A DNA stretch of 64,000 nucleotides from Anaerolineales bacterium (GTDB lineage: Bacteria; Chloroflexota; Anaerolineae; 4572-78; J111). Position numbers and translations under genes: made by a program. Of this stretch, positions 1-8,409 are shown in pieces. The stretch lies in contig JABTUW010000002.1 in NCBI GenBank assembly GCA_015075185.1, positions 558,001 to 622,000 on the forward strand. The letters run 5' to 3'. The notes below the pieces were generated by a model. That model was not told where the DNA came from. It saw only the letters and a program-made list of their open reading frames with translations, and did no database searches. Within the stretch, counting starts at the first letter, position 1. Every line of letters begins with the position of its first letter.

Positions 1-1
1 C

Positions 2-601
2 TACGAAACTCAGGGCAAAAAGGTTTTGCAGATTGCAGTGCCGGTAGGGTACGATCCGCCCTACGTGATTGAGGAGAACAAAATTTATATCCGGGACGAA
101 AGCGACAGCAATTTGGCCGTACGAGATGAAATTGTAGCGCTGGTTAAACGCAGTTTACAGTTAAAGCCAGAAGCGGCTACTCCGCCAAGCGACTTCACCC
201 CAGTTGAGAGAGTCATTGAACCGGTCACCCAAAATGGGACATCGCCCGAACCCAAGACCGGGGTCGAGATTATTTCTGTTGAAGAGCGCAAGGGCAAAAA
301 TTATTACAGCTTGCGCGACCTGCGCAACGGCAATATTGTCCATAACGTTACCCGCCAATCCGCGCGCAAGTTGTGGCAGTATGCCCTGACCGAACACGAA
401 ACAAACAGCGTGGATGTTAACCGGGTTGAATGGCAGGGCGATATTGGGCTGTGGAAAAAATACAAGCGCGGCGGCCAAATCCGGTTTGACCTGCTGCAAC
501 GGGATGCGGACAACTTTATGCGCATCTACTACGGCGTCACCGAGGATGGCATCCACGGCCCGTGGCAAAAACTCATTGACAGTGGTGAGGTCCAGGTCTA
601 A
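2..601 (+). CDS. AlbA_2-like (Schlafen-type) protein, C-terminal part
   Basis: The frame is open at the left edge and can be read from base 2, so the N-terminus lies outside the window; an internal TTG at 26 need not be the start. The first 45 visible residues carry the pattern K-V-L-x-I-x-V-P-x-G, then Y-x-I-R and E-I, which resembles the end of the AlbA_2 / Schlafen-type putative nucleic-acid-binding domain. A linker rich in P, E and T follows, then about 115 residues I do not recognise (SLRDLRNG, RQSARKLWQYA, DGIHGPWQ). The stop is 2 nt before the next start, so the two genes are probably translated together. Family call is moderate; function is unknown. Confidence 0.6.
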   Translation, partial: YETQGKKVLQIAVPVGYDPPYVIEENKIYIRDESDSNLAVRDEIVALVKRSLQLKPEAATPPSDFTPVERVIEPVTQNGTSPEPKTGVEIISVEERKGKNYYSLRDLRNGNIVHNVTRQSARKLWQYALTEHETNSVDVNRVEWQGDIGLWKKYKRGGQIRFDLLQRDADNFMRIYYGVTEDGIHGPWQKLIDSGEVQV

Positions 602-602
602 G

Positions 603-1100
603 GTGCCGCCGAGAGTTGGCATTTTGACCATCAGCGACCGCAGCGCCGCCGGGGTTTACGAAGACAAAAGCGGGCCGGTGATTCACCAGCTTGTCACCGA
701 GCGGCTTACGGCGGTAGTGGAGCAGATGGCCGTTGTCCCGGATGAGATCGAGCAGATCAAAAAAACCTTGCTGGAGTGGGTTGACCGGTACGGGCTGGAT
801 TTAGTCTTAACAACTGGCGGCACCGGCTTTGCCCCGCGCGATGTCACCCCGGAAGCAACGCGGCTGGTCATTCAAAAAGAAGCGCCCGGCTTAATTTTTG
901 CCATGCTGCGCGACAGCTTGGCTGTTACGCCCCACGCCATGCTGTCGCGAATGGTGGCCGGCATCCGGGGCCAGACATTGATTGTCAATTTGCCAGGCAG
1001 CCCCAAAGCGGCGCGCGAAAATTTGGAAACTATTTTGCCGGCGCTGCCTCACGCCCTGGAATTGTTGAAGGGCGACCCACAAGCGCAGCAGAGTCACTGA
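603..1100 (+). CDS. mogA: MogA/MoaB-family molybdopterin protein
   Basis: 165 residues from a GTG that follows the previous stop by one base; this start places the protein directly at the family N-terminus (VGILTISDRSAAG). MogA/MoaB proteins adenylylate molybdopterin before molybdenum insertion, in the cytoplasm. Visible family marks are ISDR near residue 9, LTTGGTGFAPRDVTPEAT near residues 63-80, and the late segment NLPGSPKAARENL. Length fits a stand-alone MogA/MoaB rather than the fused MoeA type. The longer open frame back to 414 runs through the upstream gene in another frame and is rejected. MoaC and MoaD-MoaE lie 58 kb away in the same window. MogA and MoaB cannot be separated by eye. 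Confidence 0.9.
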   Translation: MPPRVGILTISDRSAAGVYEDKSGPVIHQLVTERLTAVVEQMAVVPDEIEQIKKTLLEWVDRYGLDLVLTTGGTGFAPRDVTPEATRLVIQKEAPGLIFAMLRDSLAVTPHAMLSRMVAGIRGQTLIVNLPGSPKAARENLETILPALPHALELLKGDPQAQQSH

Positions 1101-1177
1101 AAGAACAAGGTGAGGGGAGCGAAGTGGGCTACTAAATCACCTCCCGTATCGTCGCATCATTTTTACGAGGAAAAATT

Positions 1178-1525
1178 GTGAGCCAAAATTGTATCTTCTG
1201 CAAAATTGTCGCCGGGAAAAGCGGCGGGCCGCCCTTGTATCAGGACGAGCATGTCACGGCTTTCAAAGATATTAACCCGCAAGCGCCTCTGCACGTGCTG
1301 GTTATTCCAAACAAACACATCGTCTCACTCAATGAAGCGGAGGCTGAAGACCGGGTTCTTTTGGGCCATCTCTTCCTGACCGCGGCTAAATTAGCCCAGC
1401 AAGAGGGAGTGGCTGCAAGCGGGTATCGCCTGGTGACGAATACCGGCCCTAACGGCGGCCAATCGGTTTTTCACCTGCACCTGCATCTTCTTGGCGGGCG
1501 GCGGCTAACCTGGCCGCCAGGATAA
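1178..1525 (+). CDS. HIT family nucleotide-binding protein
   Basis: 115 residues, GTG start preceded by an ACGAGG Shine-Dalgarno at about 8 nt. Histidine-triad (HIT) proteins hydrolyse or transfer nucleoside monophosphates, typically adenosine phosphoramidates, in the cytoplasm. The N-terminal CIFCKIVAG has the paired cysteines of the HinT/PKCI branch. The middle has DINPQAPLHVLVIPNKH, and the C-terminus has the catalytic triad HLHLHLLGGR. The length is that of a complete HinT. It stands alone between mogA and a palindromic repeat. Substrate not deducible. Confidence 0.95.
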   Translation: MSQNCIFCKIVAGKSGGPPLYQDEHVTAFKDINPQAPLHVLVIPNKHIVSLNEAEAEDRVLLGHLFLTAAKLAQQEGVAASGYRLVTNTGPNGGQSVFHLHLHLLGGRRLTWPPG

Positions 1526-1534
1526 TCAGCTTGC

Positions 1535-1618
1535 CAGGTGACTGGCACTTCAATCGGGTAAATGAGGCAGGATTTTGCTTCAGTACGTATTTTGTGAAGC
1601 GAAAGTGCCAGTCACCTG
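1535..1618. repeat. Nested inverted-repeat element (MITE/REP-like)
   Basis: A perfect 16-bp inverted repeat, CAGGTGACTGGCACTT at 1535-1550 and its complement at 1603-1618, encloses a second inverted pair GCTTCA (1577-1582) / TGAAGC (1595-1600). The transcript could fold into one long interrupted hairpin. It fills the gap between the HIT gene and yqeY, has no T-tract after it, and carries no open frame, so a mobile or REP-type remnant fits better than a terminator. Origin is inferred. Confidence 0.7.
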
Positions 1619-1657
1619 AGTAGCTACAAATTATTTTCTAAAGATGGGAACAAACAC

Positions 1658-2101
1658 ATGAGTCTCAAAGACCAACTCAACGAAAATTTAAAGAGTGCGA
1701 TGAAAGGCGGCGAAAAGCTTCGCACTGAAACGCTGCGCTCTTTGAAATCGGCAATTAAATACGCTGAAATTCAAGCCGGCCATGAACTGGATGACGAGGG
1801 CGTTCTGGGGGTCATCCGGCAGCAGGCCAAACAGCGGCGTGATTCCATTGCCGAGTTTGAAAAGGGCCATCGGGCTGACCTGATTGACAAAGAGGCGGCT
1901 GAATTGGCTGTGTTGGAGCAATATCTACCGGCCCAGTTGTCTGAAGCGGAGATCGAGGCCAAAGCCAGGGCTGTCATCGCTCACTTGGGGGTGACGGACG
2001 CCAAAGGCACGGGCCAGGTCATGAAACACTTGATGGCTGAACTTAAAGGTCAGGCCGAAGGCAAAGTAATTAACCAGGTAGTTCGCCGGCTCCTGGCCTG
2101 A
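1658..2101 (+). CDS. yqeY: GatB/YqeY domain protein
   Basis: 147 residues, the full length of a stand-alone YqeY protein. YqeY shares the tRNA-binding helical domain of the GatB amidotransferase subunit; its role is uncertain, probably tRNA-related. Family marks are RTETLRSLKSAIKYAEI, VIRQQAKQRRDSI, the LEQYLP motif near residue 87 and the C-terminal helix with G-Q-A-E-G-K-V-I. The ATG at 1658 begins the conserved SLKDQLNENLK segment. It is followed after 21 nt by the PgpH-type HD gene, on the same strand. Confidence 0.95.
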   Translation: MSLKDQLNENLKSAMKGGEKLRTETLRSLKSAIKYAEIQAGHELDDEGVLGVIRQQAKQRRDSIAEFEKGHRADLIDKEAAELAVLEQYLPAQLSEAEIEAKARAVIAHLGVTDAKGTGQVMKHLMAELKGQAEGKVINQVVRRLLA

Positions 2102-2122
2102 GCCATCTAACGAGAACCGGAT

Positions 2123-4354
2123 ATGCTACAACGAACTGGGCAAACCGGAAACCGGGGTCTGAAGTCAACCCCACTGCGCCGGGTGCTGCGTGCCCTCTTG
2201 ATTGCGCTCATTTTTGCCAGCGCAGGCACGCTCATCCTGATTTACCGGATTACCCCCACCGATGTCGTCAACTTAAAACTGGGCGACGTAGCCCCTCAAG
2301 ATGTGGTGGCGCCGCGCCAACTTGTCTTCACCAGCACCATTGAAACCGAAGCAGCCCGTGATCGCGCTCGCAGCGCGGTTTCAACAATCTTCAACCCGCC
2401 CGATCCAAAAGTGGCCCGCCAGCAGGTGGACCGGCTGCGCAAGATATTTGATTACCTGGAGTCAGTGCGGGCTGACACCTACGGCTCGCTGGCCGAAAAA
2501 TCGGCGTGGGTTGCGGCTATTCCAGATTTGACTCTCTCGGACCTGGTGGTGGATCAAATTCTCATCATGAATGAGACGGCCTGGGCTGAGACACGCGAGG
2601 AAGCTCTGGTTATTCTGGATGGGGCCATGCGGGCCGAGATTCGAGAAACCCAGGTGGCCTCGACGCGCCGCCAACTACCTACCCGGGTAGCGCTGGACAC
2701 GCCGGACCCCCAATCCACGGTGATCGTCGCCCTAACCGAAGATTTGATTAAGCCCAATACCTTTCCCGACGAAGGCCGCACCGAGGCTGAACGCCAAACC
2801 GCGGCCAATACTGTCCAACCCGTCCAAGTAACGGTTGAGCAAAACGAGTTGATCATTTCAGCCGGGCGGATTGTTGGCCCGAGAGAGTTAGAGGCGCTGC
2901 AAGCCCTGAACCTAACGCAACCGGAATTTAGCTGGCTGGAAAATTTTGTCGCCCCGGCGCTGCTCTTTTTGTTGACGACTACCGTCATCAGCTTCTACCT
3001 GGTTCGCTATGCCCCCCGGATTTTGGCCAACGACAAGCGGCTCATGCTGCTGGCTTTTCTGATGCTGGCCTATATCGCCGTTGCTAAATTTATGATTCCG
3101 GACCGGGGCATCATTGCCTATTTCTACCCTATTGCTGCCCTGACCATGATGATCGTGGTGCTCATCGAAACACGACTGGTCTTTATTTTGACCACTGTCC
3201 TGGCCCTCCTGGCCGGCTACATTGCCACCGACGCACCGCAGGCCATCGTGATTTACTTGATTCTAAGCGGCTGGACCGGGGCTTTGGCGATTGGCAAAGA
3301 TCAGCGGGTGAATGCCTTATTGTGGGCCGGTGTTTACGTGGGAATTGTCAACGTGGCTGTCATTTTTGCCCTTAATCTGTCCCGCTCTACCGATTTCGTC
3401 GGCCTGGGTATTCTGCTCCTCATTGGTTTGCTCAACGGTATCTTTTCTGCCGGTTTGGCCGCGGTTGGCCTTTCCGTCATTGGCAACCTGGCCGGATTTA
3501 CCACCTCGATCCAGCTTTTGGATCTGGGCCGCCCGACCCATCCACTGCTGCGCCAACTGCTGCTCAAGGCGCCCGGTACCTACCATCACAGCCTTATGGT
3601 CAGCAATTTGGGAGAGCAAGCAGCAGAGCGGATTGGAGCGGACGCTCTGCTGGTGCGGGTGATGGCCTATTACCATGATGTGGGCAAAATGCAGCGGCCC
3701 TACTTTTTTATTGAGAATCAGCCCGGAGGCATCAACGTTCACGAAAAGCTCGACCCCCAAATCAGCGCCCAAATTATTATCAGCCATGTGAAAGACGGGT
3801 TGGATTTGGCCCAAAAATTCCGCCTGCCTCAGGTTCTCAAAGATGGCATTGCCCAGCATCATGGGACCAGCTTGGTCAAATATTTCTACTATCAAGCCGT
3901 CGAAGTAGCCAAAGAAAAAGAGCTGCAAGTAGACCCAACTGATTTTCTCTACCCGGGGCCAAAGCCCCAAACCAAGGAGAACGGCATCCTCATGTTAGCT
4001 GATGTGTCGGAATCCACCGTTCGCGCCTTAAAACCCGGCTCCGCCGAGGAGATTGACGAAATCGTGCAAAAAGTCATTGCCGATAAACTCAACACCGGCC
4101 AACTCGACGAATGTGAGCTAACTGTCGCCGATTTGTTCCAAATTCGGACCGCCTTTGTGGACATTCTGCAAGGCGTTCATCATCCCCGGATCAAATATCC
4201 GGAACCGGTTGCGCTTCAAGCCCCGGTGGCGAATAAGGAAAGTAGCGACTCCGAGTCCTCTGCCGTTTCAACGCCTGCCCCTTCAGCCCGTCCCCGCACG
4301 GGTCTGGGGCTTGAGCCGGGGCCTCGTCCGGCTACCTTGATTCGTCGGGAGTAG
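2123..4354 (+). CDS. 7TM-HD (PgpH/YqfF-type) phosphodiesterase
   Basis: 743 residues with the whole PgpH architecture: a membrane segment at about 20-40, an extracytoplasmic 7TMR-HDED-type region to about 275, seven membrane helices to about 470, then a cytoplasmic HD domain. The metal ligands are visible as YHHSLM near residue 487 and YHDVGKMQRP near 516, with QHHG and ADVSES further on. PgpH of Listeria hydrolyses cyclic di-AMP; that activity is transferred here by family. The C-terminal 50 residues are a P/S/A-rich tail. It sits between yqeY and ybeY, as in many Firmicutes and Chloroflexota, 9 nt before ybeY. Confidence 0.93.
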   Translation: MLQRTGQTGNRGLKSTPLRRVLRALLIALIFASAGTLILIYRITPTDVVNLKLGDVAPQDVVAPRQLVFTSTIETEAARDRARSAVSTIFNPPDPKVARQQVDRLRKIFDYLESVRADTYGSLAEKSAWVAAIPDLTLSDLVVDQILIMNETAWAETREEALVILDGAMRAEIRETQVASTRRQLPTRVALDTPDPQSTVIVALTEDLIKPNTFPDEGRTEAERQTAANTVQPVQVTVEQNELIISAGRIVGPRELEALQALNLTQPEFSWLENFVAPALLFLLTTTVISFYLVRYAPRILANDKRLMLLAFLMLAYIAVAKFMIPDRGIIAYFYPIAALTMMIVVLIETRLVFILTTVLALLAGYIATDAPQAIVIYLILSGWTGALAIGKDQRVNALLWAGVYVGIVNVAVIFALNLSRSTDFVGLGILLLIGLLNGIFSAGLAAVGLSVIGNLAGFTTSIQLLDLGRPTHPLLRQLLLKAPGTYHHSLMVSNLGEQAAERIGADALLVRVMAYYHDVGKMQRPYFFIENQPGGINVHEKLDPQISAQIIISHVKDGLDLAQKFRLPQVLKDGIAQHHGTSLVKYFYYQAVEVAKEKELQVDPTDFLYPGPKPQTKENGILMLADVSESTVRALKPGSAEEIDEIVQKVIADKLNTGQLDECELTVADLFQIRTAFVDILQGVHHPRIKYPEPVALQAPVANKESSDSESSAVSTPAPSARPRTGLGLEPGPRPATLIRRE

Positions 4355-4363
4355 CCACAGCTC

Positions 4364-4858
4364 ATGGACATTATCTTTCAAATAGACGAACCGTTTCCAC
4401 CCCACGTTGAACCTGATCGGATTGAGCAGGCATTGCAGCTAACCCTTGATCAGTTCAACAGAACTGCTGGCTCAAATAGGGTCACCGCCAACTCGGTGAC
4501 GGTCGTCGTGACCGATAATGAGCTGGTTCAGCAGCTTAACGCTCAGTACCGGAGCGTGGATGCGCCCACTGATGTATTGTCCTTTGAAAACACACCCGAT
4601 CCTGACTTCCCAGAATTAGACGAAGCAGCCGCCGGTCACCTGGGGGATATTATTATTGCCTATCCCGTCGCCGAGGCTCAAGCCCTGGCTGGCGGGCACC
4701 GGCCGTCGGAGGAGATTACCTTATTAGCCGTGCATGGCTTCCTGCACCTGCTCGGCTTTGATCACGACACGCCTGACCACAAACAGGCCATGTGGGCCAT
4801 CCAAAAGCAGGTGATGGCTCACCTGGGTCTAGCTCACGTTCAACCCACTGAAACTTAA
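4364..4858 (+). CDS. ybeY: Endoribonuclease YbeY
   Basis: 164 residues. YbeY is a zinc-dependent ribonuclease for 16S rRNA 3'-end maturation and ribosome quality control, acting in the cytoplasm. The signature HGFLHLLGFDH at residues 124-134 supplies the three zinc histidines, and the family segment DAPTDVLSFE lies near residue 66. The start is 9 nt after the HD gene's stop, so both are probably on one transcript, with dgkA next. Complete and unremarkable. Confidence 0.97.
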   Translation: MDIIFQIDEPFPPHVEPDRIEQALQLTLDQFNRTAGSNRVTANSVTVVVTDNELVQQLNAQYRSVDAPTDVLSFENTPDPDFPELDEAAAGHLGDIIIAYPVAEAQALAGGHRPSEEITLLAVHGFLHLLGFDHDTPDHKQAMWAIQKQVMAHLGLAHVQPTET

Positions 4859-4879
4859 ACGCTGTTTTAGGGTTTCCCC

Positions 4880-5260
4880 GTGCGCAAGATCAATCGGATT
4901 GAGAGCTTTCGTTACGCCTTTGCCGGTATCTGGTACACCCTCAAAACGCAGCGCAACGCCCAAATTCATGTGGGTATTGCCGGCTTTATTGTTGTGCTGG
5001 GCCTGGCCCTTAACCTGACCCTGACCGAGTGGGCTATTATCGCCCTGACGACCGGTTTTGTTTGGGCCACTGAAATGTTGAATACGGTGGCCGAAGCCGC
5101 TATGGATTACGCCACTGCCGACTTCGATCCCCAGGTCAAAATTGTCAAAGATGTGGCCGCCGGGGCGGTTTTGATTGCAGCCATCACGGCGGTAACGGTA
5201 GGCTTATTGATCCTGGGACCTCGTCTGCTTGTCTGGCTGACCGGCCCGGCCAGCCCCTAG
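4880..5260 (+). CDS. dgkA: Diacylglycerol/undecaprenol kinase family protein
   Basis: 126 residues, GTG start. DgkA-type integral membrane kinases phosphorylate diacylglycerol or undecaprenol at the inner membrane. The N-terminal amphipathic helix (SFRYAFAGIWYTLKTQRNAQIH) and three hydrophobic segments match, and the active-site motif EMLNTVAEAAMD lies at about 71-82. Following ybeY is the usual order in Gram-positives, where the enzyme is an undecaprenol kinase; that substrate is inferred from context. It is the last gene before the tRNA-like sequence. Confidence 0.93.
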   Translation: MRKINRIESFRYAFAGIWYTLKTQRNAQIHVGIAGFIVVLGLALNLTLTEWAIIALTTGFVWATEMLNTVAEAAMDYATADFDPQVKIVKDVAAGAVLIAAITAVTVGLLILGPRLLVWLTGPASP

Positions 5261-5290
5261 AAACCTGCCTCTCCGACTTGCCAAAAAAAT

Positions 5291-5372
5291 GAGACTCCGT
5301 ATAATGTCGCGTGGGCCGCAAGCCCACTGACTCTTAATCAGTGGGTTCCGAGTTCGAGTCTCGGGAGGCTCA
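5291..5372 (+). tRNA. tRNA-Lys(CTT)-like gene with an abnormal D arm
   Basis: The anticodon arm is clear: stem ACTGA/TCAGT, loop CTCTTAA, anticodon CTT at 5333-5335. The T arm is clear: CCGAG, loop TTCGAGT, CTCGG. The acceptor stem GAGACTC (5291-5297) pairs with GAGGCTC (5365-5371) with one A-G mismatch; the discriminator is A and no CCA is encoded. Between acceptor and anticodon stems there are 28 nt instead of about 19, with no recognisable A-G-C-T-C..G-A-G-C D arm; that segment folds instead as the hairpin GTGGGC-CGCAA-GCCCAC, whose 3' arm overlaps an 8-bp extended anticodon stem. It may be a functional oddity, a pseudo-tRNA or an integration scar. Confidence 0.55.
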
Positions 5373-5402
5373 TTGGCTCGCGAAGCAAATAGCCGCTTAA
5401 CC

Positions 5403-5432
5403 AAAACGCCCTCACCCTGATGAGGGCGTTTT
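5403..5432 (+). terminator. Rho-independent terminator after the tRNA
   Basis: A 12-bp perfect stem, AAAACGCCCTCA (5403-5414) and TGAGGGCGTTTT (5421-5432), with a 6-nt loop and a T-run at the 3' side. It sits 30 nt after the tRNA-like gene and just before the dehydratase, which argues that the ATG at 5420 inside this hairpin is not a start codon. Confidence 0.85.
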
Positions 5433-5461
5433 CAATTGAACTAAAAATGAGGAGCCAGGCA

Positions 5462-7462
5462 ATGACCGCCAAATATATATCCGCTCAACAAAGTTCCCTC
5501 TCAATTGATTCAGCCGATCCTACGTTATATGAAATTCAGACCCGCACCGAAGGGCCAGGAGGGCGCTTACCCCTCGACCCTGATTTTCTACTCCACGCCC
5601 CCAGCGGTGACCTCTTTGGCCTGACCCAAAATGTGGGCATGGGTTGGGAGCCGCAGTTGCTGCGCCGCAAGGAGTTTCTCATCCTGAGTACCCAGGGCGG
5701 GGTGCGCGCGCCCGATGGCCGCCCAGTGGCCTTGGGCTATCATACCGGTCACTGGGAAGTAGGATTGTTGGTACAGGCCGCGGCAGAGGAATTCAAGCGA
5801 TTGGGCGCGATCCCTTTTGCCGGTTTTGTCAGTGATCCCTGCGATGGCCGCACCCAGGGTACGCGGGGTATGATGGACAGCCTGCCCTACCGTAACGACG
5901 CCGCCATTGTCTTGCGCCGCCTGATCCGCTCGCTGCCGACCCGCCACGGAGTAATGGCTATTGGCACATGTGACAAGGGACTGCCGGCGATGATGATTGC
6001 TCTGGCCGGCCAATCCACCTTGCCCGGTATTCTCATTCCCGGCGGCGTGACTCTCCCCTCAACCCACGGGGAGGATGCGGGCAAAATTCAGACCATCGGC
6101 GCACGGTTTGCCCAGGGCGAAATCAGCCTGGACGAGGCAGCCGAGTTAGGCTGTAAAGCGTGCGGCACGCCCGGCGGTGGCTGCCAGTTTTTAGGTACGG
6201 CGGCCACCAGCCAGGTCGTCGGCGAGGCGCTGGGCTTGTCCTTGCTGCACTCGGCCCTGGCTCCCTCCGGCCAACCCATCTGGCTCGACCTGGCCCGGCG
6301 TTCGGCCCAGGCGTTGCTCGAGCTGGAAACTGCTCGGATCACCCTGGCCGACATCCTGACCGAAGACGCCCTGCACAATGCGATGGTCACCCATGCTGCT
6401 TTTGGCGGCAGCACCAATTTGCTGTTGCATATACCCGCTATTGCCCACGCCGCCGGGTTGACCCGTTCCACCGTGGCCGACTGGACTCGGATCAACCGCC
6501 TGACGCCGCGCCTGGTGGACGTTTTGCCCAACGGGCCGGTCAATCATACCACTGTCCAAGTTTTTCTGGCCGGCGGTGTGCCGGAAGTCATGCTCCATTT
6601 GCGTAGTTTGGGCTTGCTTCGCCTGGACACGCTCACCGTCCACGGCCGGCCCCTGGGGGAAATGCTGGATGTATGGGAGCGGAGTGAGCGGCGAAAGCGG
6701 CTGCGCGACTGGCTTTACACCGAGGATAGAGTTGATCCCGACGAGGTAATTATGAATCCCCAGCAGGCCAGGGAGCGCGGGCTGACCAGCACCGTAACCT
6801 TTCCGACGGGGAATCTGGCCCCTGAAGGAGCGGTGGTCAAAAGCACTTCAATTGATCCGACCGTGGTAGACGCTGATGGGGTCTACCGCAAAATCGGCCC
6901 GGCGCGGGTCTTCACCAGCGAGCGGGCGGCGATTGCCGCGGTCAAAGGGCAGGGCGGGCAGAGCCTCCAGCCGGGCGATGTGATGGTCTTGATTGGGCGG
7001 GGGCCGCTGGGCTGCGGCATGGAAGAAACGGCCCAAATCACCATTGCTCTCAAATACTTGCCCTGGGGTAAGGAGGTCGCTTTGATCACCGATGCCCGAT
7101 TCAGCGGGGTCAGCACCGGCGCGTGTATCGGCCACGTCGGTCCGGAGGCGTTGGCCGGGGGTCCAATTGGCCAGGTGCAGGAAGGGGATACGCTCCAAAT
7201 CATGATTGACCGGGTCAACTTGACCGGAACGATTGATCTGATTGGCCACGGCGGGCAGAGCTATAGCCCAGAGGAAGGTGCAGCCGTTTTGGCCGCACGG
7301 CCGGCCCATCCTGGTCTGGCTGCCGACCCCAATCTGCCCGCCGATACCCGCCTGTGGGCGGCGCTGCAAAATGCCAGCGGCGGCACCTGGGGCGGCTGCG
7401 TTTACGATGTGGAGACTATCATTGAGCTGCTTGAAGCCGGAAGGAGAGCCTTAGGCCGATGA
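5462..7462 (+). CDS. YjhG/YagF-type sugar-acid (D-xylonate) dehydratase
   Basis: 666 residues from the ATG at 5462, which follows a GAGGAG Shine-Dalgarno at 7 nt; upstream ATGs lie in the terminator or lack a site. It is an IlvD/Edd-family Fe-S dehydratase closest to the YjhG/YagF branch, shown by [36 protein letters not shown] and [10 protein letters not shown]. Cluster cysteines are visible at 127, 170 (GTCDKGLP) and 241 ([11 protein letters not shown]). YjhG and YagF convert D-xylonate to 2-keto-3-deoxy-xylonate; the exact substrate here is not certain. It overlaps the next gene by ATGA and leads the cluster to 12.1 kb, with no transporter or regulator beside it. Confidence 0.9.
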   Translation: MTAKYISAQQSSLSIDSADPTLYEIQTRTEGPGGRLPLDPDFLLHAPSGDLFGLTQNVGMGWEPQLLRRKEFLILSTQGGVRAPDGRPVALGYHTGHWEVGLLVQAAAEEFKRLGAIPFAGFVSDPCDGRTQGTRGMMDSLPYRNDAAIVLRRLIRSLPTRHGVMAIGTCDKGLPAMMIALAGQSTLPGILIPGGVTLPSTHGEDAGKIQTIGARFAQGEISLDEAAELGCKACGTPGGGCQFLGTAATSQVVGEALGLSLLHSALAPSGQPIWLDLARRSAQALLELETARITLADILTEDALHNAMVTHAAFGGSTNLLLHIPAIAHAAGLTRSTVADWTRINRLTPRLVDVLPNGPVNHTTVQVFLAGGVPEVMLHLRSLGLLRLDTLTVHGRPLGEMLDVWERSERRKRLRDWLYTEDRVDPDEVIMNPQQARERGLTSTVTFPTGNLAPEGAVVKSTSIDPTVVDADGVYRKIGPARVFTSERAAIAAVKGQGGQSLQPGDVMVLIGRGPLGCGMEETAQITIALKYLPWGKEVALITDARFSGVSTGACIGHVGPEALAGGPIGQVQEGDTLQIMIDRVNLTGTIDLIGHGGQSYSPEEGAAVLAARPAHPGLAADPNLPADTRLWAALQNASGGTWGGCVYDVETIIELLEAGRRALGR

Positions 7463-8223
7463 ACGACTTATTCGATCTGAGCGGGCAGGTCGCCTTGATC
7501 ACCGGGGCTTCCCGCGGGTTGGGCCGGGAAATGGCTCGAACCCTGGCCGAAGCGGGCGCTGACCTGGTGCTTGGCTCGCGTAATGCTGAAGAGATAAGCC
7601 GGGTGGCTGCCGAGATTGCCGCCAGCAGCCAGCGCCAGGTGATTGGCTGTGCGGTAGATGTGACCGACCACGCCTCGGTCGAAGCCATGGTGGCGCTGGC
7701 GCTGGCTCGCTTTGGCCGGATTGATATTTTGGTCAACAGCGCGGGAGTTAATATCCGGGCGCCGATTCAGGAAATCAGGGACGAAGATTGGCAGCAGGTC
7801 CAGCAGGTCAACGTGAGCGGCACGTTCTACTGCTGCCGGGCGGTGACGCCGCATATGGTCAAGGCCGGCTATGGCCGGATCATCAATCTGGGTTCGGCGC
7901 TGAGCTTGGTTGGCCTGCCGCACCGGGTAAGTTATGGCAGCTCCAAGGGGGCGGTCATGCAGCTCAGCCGGACGCTGGCGGTAGAATTGGCCAGAACCGG
8001 GGTGACGGTCAACGTGCTCTGCCCCGGACCTTTCGCCACCGAAATAAACCGGCCCGTCCTGGAGAGTCCGAAAGCGAGCGCCCAGATCATGGCCGAGATT
8101 CCGATGGGCCGCTGGGCTGAAATGCACGAAATCCGCGGCCCCATCCTCTTTTTAGCCAGTCCCGCCAGTAGCTTTATGACCGGCGCGGTTCTCAGCGTAG
8201 ATGGGGGCTGGACGGCTCATTGA
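7459..8223 (+). CDS. SDR-family oxidoreductase (gluconate 5-dehydrogenase-like)
   Basis: 254 residues, ATG overlapping the dehydratase stop by 4 nt, so translation is coupled. It is a classical short-chain dehydrogenase: cofactor motif TGASRGLG at 15-22, NSAG near 94, catalytic Ser146, Tyr159 and Lys163, and the C-terminal VDGG. Members with this N-terminus are often gluconate 5-dehydrogenases or 3-oxoacyl-ACP reductases. Coupling to a sugar-acid dehydratase points to oxidation or reduction of a sugar acid or keto-deoxy acid, which is inference. Confidence 0.88.
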   Translation: MNDLFDLSGQVALITGASRGLGREMARTLAEAGADLVLGSRNAEEISRVAAEIAASSQRQVIGCAVDVTDHASVEAMVALALARFGRIDILVNSAGVNIRAPIQEIRDEDWQQVQQVNVSGTFYCCRAVTPHMVKAGYGRIINLGSALSLVGLPHRVSYGSSKGAVMQLSRTLAVELARTGVTVNVLCPGPFATEINRPVLESPKASAQIMAEIPMGRWAEMHEIRGPILFLASPASSFMTGAVLSVDGGWTAH

Positions 8224-8248
8224 TGCTTCCGTTGGCCGGATGCCACAC

Positions 8249-8305
8249 GGAGAAAAGGCAGAGATTTTCTATTAATCTCTCGGCGACCTCCGCGCTCTCC
8301 GCGGT
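8249..8305. repeat. Intergenic repeat of the CTCTGCG/CTCCGCG word family
   Basis: The 186-bp gap between two SDR genes contains a degenerate run of CTCGGCGACC, CTCCGCGCTC and TCCGCGG, preceded by a partial inverse GGAGAAAAGGCAGAG. The same word family appears as an inverted pair at 56.6 kb. No promoter is obvious in the gap. Confidence 0.5.
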
Positions 8306-8409
8306 TAATTTGAGCCGCAATATTTAATTAGTCAGTCAACGAGATTTGTGCCCTTGTGCTATTTGTCCTAAGATAAAAACATGAAGCAGGAGGCGGAGGC
8401 CGATTATTT

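Noticed and set aside
5420..5461. Upstream start codon for the dehydratase
   Set aside because: The ATG at 5420 lies in the terminator loop and has no ribosome site; the GAGGAG site serves ATG 5462.
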